Below, piece after piece: positions 44,075-53,110 of a stretch of DNA of 64,000 nt. A program made the translations under genes and the position numbers. Within the stretch, counting starts at the first letter, position 1, and each line of letters begins with the position of its first letter. The DNA is from Pseudoduganella armeniaca (GTDB lineage: Bacteria > Pseudomonadota > Gammaproteobacteria > Burkholderiales > Burkholderiaceae_D), in the NCBI RefSeq assembly GCF_003028855.1, contig NZ_CP028324.1, positions 5,456,001-5,520,000 of the forward strand. Reading direction: 5' to 3'. The notes below the pieces were generated by a model. The model had not been told where the DNA came from and did no database searches. It worked only from the letters and a program-made list of their open reading frames with translations.

Positions 44075-45472
44075 TCAACGCGCCTGCCAGCCGCCCCCCA
44101 TCGCCCGGTACAAGTCCACCGACGCCGTCAACAAGCGCGTGCGCAGCTGCAGTCGCGCCACGTCGGCGGCATACAGGTTGCGTTGCGCGTCCAGCTCTTC
44201 CAGGTAAGGCGCGTAACCGTTGCGGTAGCGGTTGCGGGCGATGCGCAGCGTCTCGGCCGCCGTGGCGCGGCGCGCGTCGTTCTGCACCGCCTGCTCGCGC
44301 AGGCGCGCGATGGCGTTCAGGCCATTCTCCGTTTCCGCGAACGCCTGCCGCACCGTGTTCTCGTACGTCGCGATGGCCTGGTCGCGCTGGGCCGCGGCGG
44401 AATCGGTTTGCGCCTGCACGCGGCCGCCGTCGAACAGAGGCGCCACCAGCGCGCCACCCAGGCGCCACAGCCGCGTGGGCGCATGCAGCAGGTCGCTCAA
44501 TTCGGTGGACTGGATGCCGCCCGTCGCCGTCAGCCGGAACGACGGCAGCAACTGGTCGCGCGTGGCCGCCAGCTGGGCCAGCGATGCGGCGATGGTCTGC
44601 TCGGCGCGCGCGATGTCCGGGCGGCGCCGCAGCAGGTCCGACGGCAGTCCCGCCGGCACCGGCGGCGGCGCCAGCTCCGCCAGCGGCGCGCCCCGCTCGA
44701 TCGGGCCGGGAACGCCGCCGGCCAGCACCGCCAGCGCGTTTTCCTGCTCGAAGACCTGGCGCTGCAGTTGCGGGACCTGCTCGGCGGCAGCGTCGTACTC
44801 GGCCTGCGCCTGCAGCCATTCCAGGCGCGAGCTGTAACCCACCTCGAACTGGCGCCGCGCCAGGTCGCGCGACTGCTCGCGCAACTTGAGCGTGGCCTGC
44901 GCCAGCTCCAGCTGCGCATCCAGGCCGCGCAGGGTCAGGTAGCCGCTGGCGACGTTGGCCGCCACCGACAGCGCCGCCGCATCAGCATTGGCCTGCTCGG
45001 CGCGCAAGGTGGCTGCCGCGGCTTCGGTCGCATTGGCCAGCCGGCCCCACACGTCGATCTCGTATGCTGCCTGGAACTCGGCCTGATAGGCGTTGCCCAC
45101 GTGCGGCTGACCGTTGTACAGCAGCGTGCGGGCACGCCCGGCGCTGGTGTCGAACGACAGCGTGGGCGCTTGCGCCGCGGCCGTCGCACGCACGCGAGCC
45201 CGGTAATCCTCCAGCCGCAGCCGGGCCACGCGCAGGTCGCCGTTGTTCGCCAGCGCGCGCGTCACCAGCGCCGTCAGCGCGGGATCGTTGAAACCCTGCC
45301 ACCAGGCCTGGTCCACTGGCCGGCTGGCCACGTCGGCCAGCGGCGGCGCGCGCCAGCCGGCCGGCACCTGCAGCGTGGACGCCGGCGGTGGCGCGACCTT
45401 GGCCGCGCAGCCGGCCAGCAGCGCGGAAAGCAACGCAGCAGGCAGCAGCGCCACCCTGCCCGGCCGCCTCAT
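44075..45472 (-). CDS. Outer-membrane factor lipoprotein of DHA2 efflux system
   Basis: A 465-residue NodT-type channel. The lipobox is LLAGC (cysteine at 22). The family marks are FQAAYEIDVWGRL, LLRRRPDIARAEQ and RYRNGYAPYLEELDAQRNLY. It overlaps the adaptor gene's stop by 4 bp (ATGA), so the three genes form one operon. It supplies the outer-membrane exit for the EmrAB-like pair. Confidence 0.87.
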   Translation of the reverse strand: MRRPGRVALLPAALLSALLAGCAAKVAPPPASTLQVPAGWRAPPLADVASRPVDQAWWQGFNDPALTALVTRALANNGDLRVARLRLEDYRARVRATAAAQAPTLSFDTSAGRARTLLYNGQPHVGNAYQAEFQAAYEIDVWGRLANATEAAAATLRAEQANADAAALSVAANVASGYLTLRGLDAQLELAQATLKLREQSRDLARRQFEVGYSSRLEWLQAQAEYDAAAEQVPQLQRQVFEQENALAVLAGGVPGPIERGAPLAELAPPPVPAGLPSDLLRRRPDIARAEQTIAASLAQLAATRDQLLPSFRLTATGGIQSTELSDLLHAPTRLWRLGGALVAPLFDGGRVQAQTDSAAAQRDQAIATYENTVRQAFAETENGLNAIARLREQAVQNDARRATAAETLRIARNRYRNGYAPYLEELDAQRNLYAADVARLQLRTRLLTASVDLYRAMGGGWQAR

Positions 45473-46614
45473 CGCCGCGCTCCGGCCGCGCCGGCGGGCG
45501 CGTCGTTCAGCTGCGCCGACGTATCGATGCTGACGATGACGGACATGCCGGGCCGCAGCCGCTGTGCCAGTTTCTGGCCCGGATCGATGCGGATGCGCAC
45601 CGGGATGCGCTGGGCGATCTTGACGTAGTTGCCCGTCGCGTTATCGGCCGGCAGCACCGAGAACTCCGACCCGGTGGCGGGCGAAATGCGTTCGACCTGC
45701 CCCGTCAAGGTGGCGCCATCCAGGGCATCCACCTTGAACGTGGCGCTCTGGCCCACCTGCACGCCGTTCATCTGCGTTTCCTTCAGGTTGGCGATGACCC
45801 ACATCTGCTGCGGCACCAGGCCCATCAGCTGCGCGCCGGAGTTGACGAAGGCGCCGCGCCGCACCGTCACCTGGCCCAGCTGGCCATCGGACGGCGCCAC
45901 GATGCGCGTATTGTCCAGGTCTACCTGGGCCGCCTTCAGCGCCGCTTCCGCGTTCGCCACCGCCGCTTCCAGCGACGCCCGATTGACGGTGACCGATTGC
46001 GACTGCTGGCGCGAGATCTCGACGTTGGCCTGCGCTTGCGCCACGGCGGCTTGCGCCTGCGCGCGGGCGGCGCGCTGGGCATCGCGTTCGCGCTGCGACA
46101 GCGAACCGTCCTGCACCAGCTCCTCGACGCGACGCAGGTCGGCCTCGGCGCGGGTGGCCTGGGCGCGGGCATTGGTCAGCGCCGCCTGCTGCAGCGCGAT
46201 GGTGGCGGCCGCGCTGCGGCGCGACTGCTCCCAGTTCGCCAGCGCGGCCTTCTGCGCCGCCACTTGCGCCTGCGCCTGCTGCAGGCGTTGCTCGTAGACG
46301 CGGCGGTCGATGTCGACCAGCAGGTCGCCCTTGCGCACGAACTGGAAGTCCTGCACGTGCACGTCCGTCACGTAGCCGGACAACTGCGTGCCGATCACCG
46401 TGACCTGGCCGCGCACCAGCGCGTTTTCCGTCGACACGATGGGACTCGTGAACGGCGGCAGGCGCCAGGCGTACAGCACGATCAATACGCCGATCAGCGC
46501 GACCAGTGCGAAGCCGATGCCGGCCAGCCATTGCTGGCGGCGGTCGGGCTGGGCCGGCGCCGCGGCAGGAGCGGCGGCGGGGGTAGGAGGAGGTGTCGTA
46601 TCGTTTGCGCTCAT
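45469..46614 (-). CDS. EmrA/HlyD-type adaptor
   Basis: A 381-residue adaptor with a proline/alanine-rich cytoplasmic N-terminus, one membrane helix (about 31-49, IGFALVALIGVLIVLYAW), lipoyl halves (STENALVRGQVTVIGTQLSG, VRKGDLLVDID), a long helical hairpin (about 100-210) and a beta-barrel domain. The ATG at 46614 overlaps the stop of the MFS gene (ATGA); the much longer open frame upstream is a shadow of that gene. It bridges the MFS pump and OMF. Confidence 0.86.
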   Translation of the reverse strand: MSANDTTPPPTPAAAPAAAPAQPDRRQQWLAGIGFALVALIGVLIVLYAWRLPPFTSPIVSTENALVRGQVTVIGTQLSGYVTDVHVQDFQFVRKGDLLVDIDRRVYEQRLQQAQAQVAAQKAALANWEQSRRSAAATIALQQAALTNARAQATRAEADLRRVEELVQDGSLSQRERDAQRAARAQAQAAVAQAQANVEISRQQSQSVTVNRASLEAAVANAEAALKAAQVDLDNTRIVAPSDGQLGQVTVRRGAFVNSGAQLMGLVPQQMWVIANLKETQMNGVQVGQSATFKVDALDGATLTGQVERISPATGSEFSVLPADNATGNYVKIAQRIPVRIRIDPGQKLAQRLRPGMSVIVSIDTSAQLNDAPAGAAGARR

Positions 46615-48287
46615 TGCGATCCGGAGTTGTTGAGTGAGACCTTGGCCATGCCGGTGGCCGCGTTCTGCGCCGGCACCGCCGGCACATGCGCCGTCAGGCG
46701 CTGCCACAGCCAGTGCGCGACCATCCACAGCAAGGTGCCGACGGCCACCAGGGAAATCAGCAGAAACACGTCGTTGTAGGCCAGGATGTTGGCCTCGCGG
46801 GTGGCCGCCGCGCCCAGCGCCGCGACACCCTGCGCATTGCGCAGCGCCGGGTCCATCAGGCTGCCGCCCAGCGCGGCGCCGCTGCCCTGGATGCGCGCGG
46901 CGACCTGCGGGTCGAGCAAGGTGAGATGTTCGACCAGTTGGCTGGAATGGTATTTTTCGCGCAGCACCTGCACGGTGCCGACGATGGCCGAGCCCAGCAG
47001 GCCGCCCAGGTTCTGCGTCATCGAGAACATCACGGAAAAACTGATCAGGTTTTTCGGCTGGGCGATGATGGCGCCAAAGCCGGACACGAACACGGGCCCG
47101 ATGAAGAAGGTGCCGGCAAACGCCAGCAGGAACTGGCTGACGTACATCTGCGCCGGCCGGGTCAGGTTGGTCGCGTGCGAATCGAGCCAGGCGCCGATCG
47201 CCATCAGCGCCAGCGACAGCATCAGCGAGGGATGGATGCGCGCCGGGGTGATCGTCAGCGCGCTGACCGCCATGCCGGCGATGCTGGCCACCAGCGTGAC
47301 GAGCCACAGGTCGCGCATCTGGTCGTTCTGCAGGCCCAGCGCGTTCAGGAAGCCCACCGTGCCGGTGGCTTCCGATTGCACGATGCGGATCAGCAGCACC
47401 GACAACGCCAGGCGCAGCATATTGGCCGTCGTCAGCCAGCGGATATTCAATAGCGGGTTCTTGCGGTTATGCTCGATCGTGACGGCCGCCGTGACCAGGA
47501 CGATGGAGCCGACCAGGCACCAGCCGATCCACGGCGCCTCGAACCACCACACGGTACGCCCCAGCGCCAGCGCCGCGCACAGCAGCGCCACGCCCGGCGC
47601 GAACAAGGCGAACGTGAGGAAGTCCAGCTTCTCGAAGGCGCGAATGCGGTCGCCTGGCGGCAGCTTGAGCAGCAGCACGCAGCCCAGCGACAGCAAGGTC
47701 ATGCCCAGTTCGAACGAATACAAGCCGCGCCACTCGGCGATCTCCAGCAGTTCGCTGGAGAACAGCCGGGCGATGGGCAGCGCCAGCTGGGAAAAGCCGA
47801 TGCCCAGCACCACGCCCTTGAGCCGGTGCGCCGCCGGGAAGCCCTGCAGCGTGTAGTACAGGCCCAATGTCGTCAGCGCGCCGGCGCAGATGCCGCTGGC
47901 CGCGCGCACGGCGATCGCCGAGGCCAGGCCGTGCACGAACAGGTGCGCCAGCGTGGTCAGGGCGTACAGCACGAGGAACAGCTCGGTGAACAGGCGCAGA
48001 CCGTACTGCTGGCGAAATTTCACCAGCAGCAGGTTCATCGACACGTTGGCCATCACGTAGGCGGCCGGCAGCCACTGGATTTCGGACGCGTAGACGCCCA
48101 GCGAGCCTTGTGCGTACGTCAGGTTGACGGTGACAAGGGCATTGCCGAGGCCACCCGTCAGTGCGACGATGAAGCCGACCAGCAGGTAGGCGAGGCGCCG
48201 CCGCGTGGAGTGCAGCGGCGTCGAGGGCGAACCGGGCAGCGTGGGGCGTTCGTGCGGCTTCCAGGTCTGCGGAGCATAGACATCCAT
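46611..48287 (-). CDS. DHA2-family MFS efflux transporter (EmrB-like)
   Basis: A 558-residue transporter with fourteen predicted helices, the DHA2 count. It resembles EmrB-type drug pumps, though the usual GxxGPxxGG motif of helix 5 is altered (GVVLGIGFSQLALP), so its substrate range may differ. It is the first gene of a pump-adaptor-channel operon with overlapping stop/start codons. No regulator gene is adjacent. Confidence 0.83.
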   Translation of the reverse strand: MDVYAPQTWKPHERPTLPGSPSTPLHSTRRRLAYLLVGFIVALTGGLGNALVTVNLTYAQGSLGVYASEIQWLPAAYVMANVSMNLLLVKFRQQYGLRLFTELFLVLYALTTLAHLFVHGLASAIAVRAASGICAGALTTLGLYYTLQGFPAAHRLKGVVLGIGFSQLALPIARLFSSELLEIAEWRGLYSFELGMTLLSLGCVLLLKLPPGDRIRAFEKLDFLTFALFAPGVALLCAALALGRTVWWFEAPWIGWCLVGSIVLVTAAVTIEHNRKNPLLNIRWLTTANMLRLALSVLLIRIVQSEATGTVGFLNALGLQNDQMRDLWLVTLVASIAGMAVSALTITPARIHPSLMLSLALMAIGAWLDSHATNLTRPAQMYVSQFLLAFAGTFFIGPVFVSGFGAIIAQPKNLISFSVMFSMTQNLGGLLGSAIVGTVQVLREKYHSSQLVEHLTLLDPQVAARIQGSGAALGGSLMDPALRNAQGVAALGAAATREANILAYNDVFLLISLVAVGTLLWMVAHWLWQRLTAHVPAVPAQNAATGMAKVSLNNSGSQ

Positions 48288-48401
48288 GCGGTACCTGATC
48301 TGTTTTTATTCTGATGATGTGGAGCATAGCACCGGGCCGCCCGGGCGAGCGGTCCGGTTGCCCGGGCGCGACTTATGGCAGAGCCGCGCCCGCCGATTTC
48401 G

Positions 48402-50696
48402 TCATACCATCGGCGGATCGGTCTCGCGCAGCCATACGCGGTGACCAGCCAGCACGGTCTTGAACGCGGCCAGCGCCGCCGTCACATCGGCCGGCTCGGC
48501 GCCGATGATGCCCGGGTCGGGCGAGCCGTCTGGCAGGTTGGCCGGGATGTCGGCCTTCGCCAGCAACTGCGCGCCCGCGTCCACCACCATGATCGGCTTG
48601 CAGTGACGGTACTGCAGGCGCACGAATTCCAGCGCGTTGGCGTCCATCGACAGCGCCTGCGCGGCCTGCTCGCCGGCCGGCACGATCATCGCGTCGTAGA
48701 TCACGGACGGTCCCGCTTCCAGCGTGATCTCCACGTCCAGCGTGCCACCGTGGCAGCCCTGCACCTTGCCCAGCTTGCTGCTGACGATGCGCGGCACGGC
48801 GCCATCGGCCAGCAGCGAAGCATAGATGGCGCGGGCGCCCTCGACATCGCTGCCGTTGGCGACCAGGATCGCCACGCGGCGCGTATGGATGCCGGTCCGG
48901 CCCGGCCGCGCCAGCAGCGACAGCGCGGGCGACGGCGGATACTCCGGCAGCGGCCGCGTGGTGGCCAGCGGCTGCGGCGGCGGCACGTCCATCCCCAAGC
49001 CGTCGGCCACGGCGGCGGCCAGCGTTTCATCCACGTTGACCAGCATCGACAGCATCCGTTCGCGGATCGCCGGCACCTGCACGCGCGTCAGTTCGAAACG
49101 GAAGCCGCCGATGATATGGTTCTTCTCGACCGGCGTCTGGCTTTGCCAGAACAGGCGCGCCTGCGAATAGTGGTCGGCGAACAGCTCGGGCTTGCCGCGC
49201 ACCTTGTCCTCCATGATCGGCTGCGGGAAGCTGGTGAAGCCCTTCATGCGGCCGGCCTGGAACGGGCAGCCGCCGCCCAGCGAATTGGGCTCGTAGGCCA
49301 CGCGGCCGCGGTTGATGGTCTGGCGGTGCATGCCGTCGCGCTGGTTGTTGTGGACCTGGGCGATCGGCGCGTTGATGGGAATCTCGTGGAAGTTCGGCCC
49401 GCCCAGGCGGCTGATCTGCGTGTCCAGGTAGGAGTGGATGCGGCCCTGCAGCAGCGGGTCGTTGGTGAAGTCGATGCCGGGCACGATGTGCGCCGTGCAG
49501 AACGCCACCTGCTCGGTCTCGGCGAAGAAGTTGTCCGGATTGCGGTTCAGGACCATCTTGCCGATGGGCTGCAGCGGCACCAGCTCTTCCGGCACGATCT
49601 TGGTCGCGTCCAGCACGTCGAACGGGAAGCTTTCCGCCTGCTGTTCCGTGAAGACCTGGATGGCCAGCTCGTATTCCGGGAACTCGCCGGCCTCGATCGC
49701 TTCCCACAGGTCGCGCCGGTGGAAGTCGGGATCGGCGCCGCTGATCTTCACCGCTTCGTCCCACACCAGCGAATGGGTGCCCTGCAGCGGGGTCCAGTGG
49801 AACTTGACGAACACGGAGTCGCCGGCCGCGTTCACCAGGCGGAAGGTGTGCACGCCGAAGCCCTGCATCGTGCGGTAGCTGCGCGGGATGGCGCGGTCGG
49901 ACATGGCCCACATCAGCATGTGCATCGATTCCGGCATCAGCGACGTGAAGTCCCAGAACGTGTCGTGCGCGCTGGCCGCCTGCGGGATGCCGTTGTGCGG
50001 CTCCGGCTTGACGGCGTGGACCAGGTCCGGGAACTTCATCGCGTCCTGGATGAAGAACACGGGGATGTTGTTGCCGACCAGGTCCCAGTTGCCCTCGTCC
50101 GTGTAAAACTTGACGGCGAAGCCGCGCACGTCGCGCGCCGTGTCGGTCGAGCCGCGCTCGCCGGCCACGGTCGAGAAGCGCACGAACACCGGCGTCTTCT
50201 TGCCGGGCGCGGCGAACAGGCTGGCGCGCGTCAGCGCCGACAGGTCCTGGTAGCTTTCGAAATAGCCGTGCGCCGCCGAGCCGCGCGCATGCACCACGCG
50301 CTCGGGAATGCGCTCATGGTCGAAGTGGGTGATCTTCTCGCGCAGGATGAAGTCTTCCATCAGGGTGGGGCCGCGCAGCCCCGCCTTCAGCGAGTTCTGG
50401 TTGTCCGCCACCGGCACGCCCTGGTTGGTCGTCAGCTCGCGCTCGGAGGAGTCGGCACGCACGCGGTCCAGCGGTCCGTTGGTGTTGTTTACGCCGATGG
50501 GCGGCTGGCCCGAGCCGGTCTTGGGTGAAGCGATGTTCTCGACCGCCGTACTGGCGGTAACGATGTCGCTGGCCGGCGTGGCGGTCTGGCCCGGCTGCGG
50601 GTCGCGCGCGGCGTCGCCGTACTCGCCCGGCTTGTTGACGTTGTAGTCGACCTGGTCGGCGAGCGCCATGCCGCCGGCCTGCTTCTCCAGCAGCAC
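48402..50696 (-). CDS. katE: Large-subunit catalase HPII (possibly frameshifted at its N-terminus)
   Basis: A haem catalase of the large HPII class. It has the catalytic His region (RVVHARGSAAHGYF), the distal Asn region, and the haem-ligating Tyr motif (RIHSYLDTQ), followed by the C-terminal flavodoxin/DJ-1-like domain (about 600-764) that marks HPII. The frame opens at a GTG (50696), giving 764 residues, near the E. coli HPII length. However, the better start (ATG 50815 with AAGGAAAA) is in another frame that would join this one if one G were added near 50700; see the fragment entry. The catalase core is intact. Confidence 0.87.
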   Translation of the reverse strand: MLLEKQAGGMALADQVDYNVNKPGEYGDAARDPQPGQTATPASDIVTASTAVENIASPKTGSGQPPIGVNNTNGPLDRVRADSSERELTTNQGVPVADNQNSLKAGLRGPTLMEDFILREKITHFDHERIPERVVHARGSAAHGYFESYQDLSALTRASLFAAPGKKTPVFVRFSTVAGERGSTDTARDVRGFAVKFYTDEGNWDLVGNNIPVFFIQDAMKFPDLVHAVKPEPHNGIPQAASAHDTFWDFTSLMPESMHMLMWAMSDRAIPRSYRTMQGFGVHTFRLVNAAGDSVFVKFHWTPLQGTHSLVWDEAVKISGADPDFHRRDLWEAIEAGEFPEYELAIQVFTEQQAESFPFDVLDATKIVPEELVPLQPIGKMVLNRNPDNFFAETEQVAFCTAHIVPGIDFTNDPLLQGRIHSYLDTQISRLGGPNFHEIPINAPIAQVHNNQRDGMHRQTINRGRVAYEPNSLGGGCPFQAGRMKGFTSFPQPIMEDKVRGKPELFADHYSQARLFWQSQTPVEKNHIIGGFRFELTRVQVPAIRERMLSMLVNVDETLAAAVADGLGMDVPPPQPLATTRPLPEYPPSPALSLLARPGRTGIHTRRVAILVANGSDVEGARAIYASLLADGAVPRIVSSKLGKVQGCHGGTLDVEITLEAGPSVIYDAMIVPAGEQAAQALSMDANALEFVRLQYRHCKPIMVVDAGAQLLAKADIPANLPDGSPDPGIIGAEPADVTAALAAFKTVLAGHRVWLRETDPPMV

Positions 50697-50698
50697 AT

Positions 50699-50815
50699 CC
50701 CTTGTGGATTGTTGTTGCCCAGCGAGCCCGGCGGCGTCGCGTTGGACGGGCCGGAGACAGTGCTGAGGATGGAGCCAGCGCCATCGACGCCGGAGTTGTT
50801 CTTGTTATTGGCCAT
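50699..50815 (-). pseudogene. Frameshifted N-terminal piece of katE
   Basis: From the ATG at 50815, with a strong Shine-Dalgarno, the frame reads MANNKNNSGVDGAG and ends NNNPQG. It then leaves the catalase frame. Adding one G to the GGG run at about 50698-50702 would give NNNPQGDVLLEKQAGG, the join expected of this catalase family. The loss is either a real mutation or a homopolymer sequencing error. Confidence 0.6.
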
Positions 50816-50934
50816 GAGTTTTCCTTGTGGGTGAGAACAGCACGATGCGTGGACACGCCGATGCCCGGCCACGTTCAGACGAACGGTGGCCGGGCATCAC
50901 GCCCGCCATGACGGGCACTGGACCTGCGCGCCGA

Positions 50935-51411
50935 TCAGTGGCGGCGCGAGCCCAGCAGTTTGGAGACGGCGTAGCCGGCAGCCATCGCCACCAGCACCGA
51001 GACGCCCGGGCTGTTGCGCACGTAGCTGCGGCCCGTTTCGGCCAGGCGCTGGTAGGCGACGTTCAGGTCGGCGGCCTTCTGGCCCAGCGTGTCGGACAGG
51101 TTGTTGACGTTGTCCGATACTTTGTCGACGGTGTCGTGCGCCTTGCCCACCAGGCGGTCGGCAGTGGCCGGCACTTTCTCGGCCAGCTTGTCGACGGTGC
51201 TGTGCACGGTCGATGCGGCTTTCTCGACGGCCGGCTGGGCCTTGTCCGCCAGCTTGTCGACGGTGCCGTGCACGGCCGACGCGGCCTTGTCCGCCGTCGG
51301 CTGGGCCTTGTCGGCCACCTTGTCGATGGTGGTGTGGGCTTCGTTGCGGGTGCTGTTGCCGATCGGCGTTACAGAGCCGGTTACGGTAGTGTTTTTATCC
51401 TGGTTGTCCAT
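50935..51411 (-). CDS. DUF883/ElaB-like membrane-anchored protein with internal repeats
   Basis: A 158-residue helical protein. It has three or four imperfect repeats of about 22 residues (TTIDKVADKAQPTADKAAS, TVDKLADKAQPAVEKAAS, TVDKLAEKVPATADRLVG) and a C-terminal glycine-zipper membrane segment (VSVLVAMAAGYAVSKLLG). DUF883 proteins such as ElaB and YqjD bind membranes and ribosomes in stationary phase. It lies upstream of katE on the same strand (120-bp gap), fitting a stress or stationary-phase group. The ATG at 51411 is the chosen start. Confidence 0.75.
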   Translation of the reverse strand: MDNQDKNTTVTGSVTPIGNSTRNEAHTTIDKVADKAQPTADKAASAVHGTVDKLADKAQPAVEKAASTVHSTVDKLAEKVPATADRLVGKAHDTVDKVSDNVNNLSDTLGQKAADLNVAYQRLAETGRSYVRNSPGVSVLVAMAAGYAVSKLLGSRRH

Positions 51412-51582
51412 GATCGGTATCCTTTGTTGGTGTTTGCGAGCTTGCGGATACCACAATAGGCCGCTTGACAATGTGTCACCGTGCGGGAACTAACAAAGAA
51501 GGCAGTGTCGGGTCAATGTGGGCCATGGCACCGACGCCCTTGCGGGACCGCGGCATGCTGGCGGCATCCGAAGGAGTTTGTC

Positions 51583-53034
51583 ATGCTGCCCATTGCGCCC
51601 ATCGGCGAACGCCCCGGCGTCGCCCCCGTCCACGTTGCCACCGTCGCGCCAGCGACGGTACCCGCGCCGCCCGGTGTCGCCGTTGACGTGTCGCCGCTCG
51701 GTCAACTGCTGGGCACCCTCGCCCTGACGCAGAAACGGCTGGGCGAGCTGGCCGGCGCGGCGGTCGCGGACCCGGGCGCCGACGTCGCGCGGCTGGGCAT
51801 CGCGGCCGGTGAACTGGCGGAGACGTTCAACCTGGCACGTACCTTGCCGCTGCCGGGCCAGGGCGCCCTGCGCGAGCGGCTGGCACAAGCATACGAAGCG
51901 CAACGCGACGTGCTGGCGCAGGCTGGCATCGCCCTGGACGGCGAACGGCTGGACGTCGACAGTGGCCGGCTGCTGGCCGCGTTCGGCGCCGACCGCCAGC
52001 GCACGCTGGCGGCGCTGGCGCAGGCAGCCGGCAGCTTCACGGAGGCCCTGCCGCCCGCCCGCCCCGATCCCGCCCCGAAGCCATTGTCGGAAAATGCCGG
52101 GACAGTCCCGGCAGCTGGACTATCGGAAGATTCCGGGACAGTCCCGGAAGATGCGGAAAATGCGACGAACGCGCTGGCGCAAGCGATACCGGACGGCGCC
52201 GCGGACGCCGCCACCCGGCGTGCCGAGGAAGCGGCGCAAGCGGCCGCCCGCGCGGCGCAGGCGGCCGAGCTGGCGCAACGGCAGGCAGCGCGCATGGCTG
52301 AGCAACGCCGCCTCGAACAGCCACCCGCGCTGCCAGACGACGAGGCGCAGGCCGGTGCCCGCCGTCTGGCCGACCTGCAGGCCAGCGCCGACCTGGAGTC
52401 GGCCAGCCAGGCCGCGTTGACGCGGGAAGCGCGGCAGGCCGCCTACCGGCTCGAAGTGGCGCGCGAGGTGGCAAATGCCGAGATGGCACGGCAAGAGGAT
52501 ATCGCCACGCAGGACCAGCGCCTGATGGAAGCGCGCGCGGCCGCGCTGCGCCAGCTGGACAGCAGCCGGGACGAAGACCTCGCAGCGCAAGCGCTGGCCG
52601 ACCGGCTGGCACGGCAACGGGCCGATGCTACGGCGGCACGGGCCGATGCGGATCGGCTGGTGCAAGAACGGCTGGATGCCGCGCGCCGCGCCGCGGCCCG
52701 TGTTCCGGACCCGCCAGTCGATGCCGCGCCAGCGGTGGACTCCGCGCTACCGCCCGAGCGGCTGACGTCCGCTGACGTGCTGCCCCGGCCCACCGACGCC
52801 AGGACCGCCACGCCACCGGCCACGCCAGCGCCAGCCCCGAACGCGGCCGATCCGGCCGTGGCGGCGGCCATCGCCGCGCAGCGCCTGGCAGGTGGCGTGG
52901 CTGGCGGTGCCGCCGGCCCGAGCCCTGCCCCGCCCCCGCGCACCGAGCTGGTGCCGCCGGTGCGCCCCGTCACGCGCGTGGCCCCGGCCACGCCCATGCA
53001 GGGTGGACGGACCGGCCCGCGCGGTACGGGGTGA
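51583..53034 (+). CDS. Ala-rich coiled-coil protein of unknown function
   Basis: A 483-residue protein, not recognised. It has no signal peptide. It is alanine/arginine/glutamate-rich, with a long predicted coiled coil (about 210-380, AARAAQAAELAQRQAARMAE) and a Pro/Ala-rich C-terminus. AGGAG precedes the ATG at 51583. Two GGGACAG palindromes lie within the coding region and are read as AGTVPAAG and SGTVPEDA. The amino-acid bias may cause false database hits, so the call is left open. Confidence 0.55.
   Translation: MLPIAPIGERPGVAPVHVATVAPATVPAPPGVAVDVSPLGQLLGTLALTQKRLGELAGAAVADPGADVARLGIAAGELAETFNLARTLPLPGQGALRERLAQAYEAQRDVLAQAGIALDGERLDVDSGRLLAAFGADRQRTLAALAQAAGSFTEALPPARPDPAPKPLSENAGTVPAAGLSEDSGTVPEDAENATNALAQAIPDGAADAATRRAEEAAQAAARAAQAAELAQRQAARMAEQRRLEQPPALPDDEAQAGARRLADLQASADLESASQAALTREARQAAYRLEVAREVANAEMARQEDIATQDQRLMEARAAALRQLDSSRDEDLAAQALADRLARQRADATAARADADRLVQERLDAARRAAARVPDPPVDAAPAVDSALPPERLTSADVLPRPTDARTATPPATPAPAPNAADPAVAAAIAAQRLAGGVAGGAAGPSPAPPPRTELVPPVRPVTRVAPATPMQGGRTGPRGTG
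52095..52149. repeat. Two GGGACAG palindromes inside a coding sequence
   Basis: TGCCGGGACAGTCCCGGCA (52095-52113) and TTCCGGGACAGTCCCGGAA (52131-52149) are perfect 19-base palindromes about CAG, spaced 36 bp. They keep the reading frame. Confidence 0.8.
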
Positions 53035-53110
53035 CACGCAGCAATTTCAGCTTGCCGTCTTGTAAAGATCGTGGATAATCCGGCTGATCAACAATAACGA
53101 CGGAGATCCA

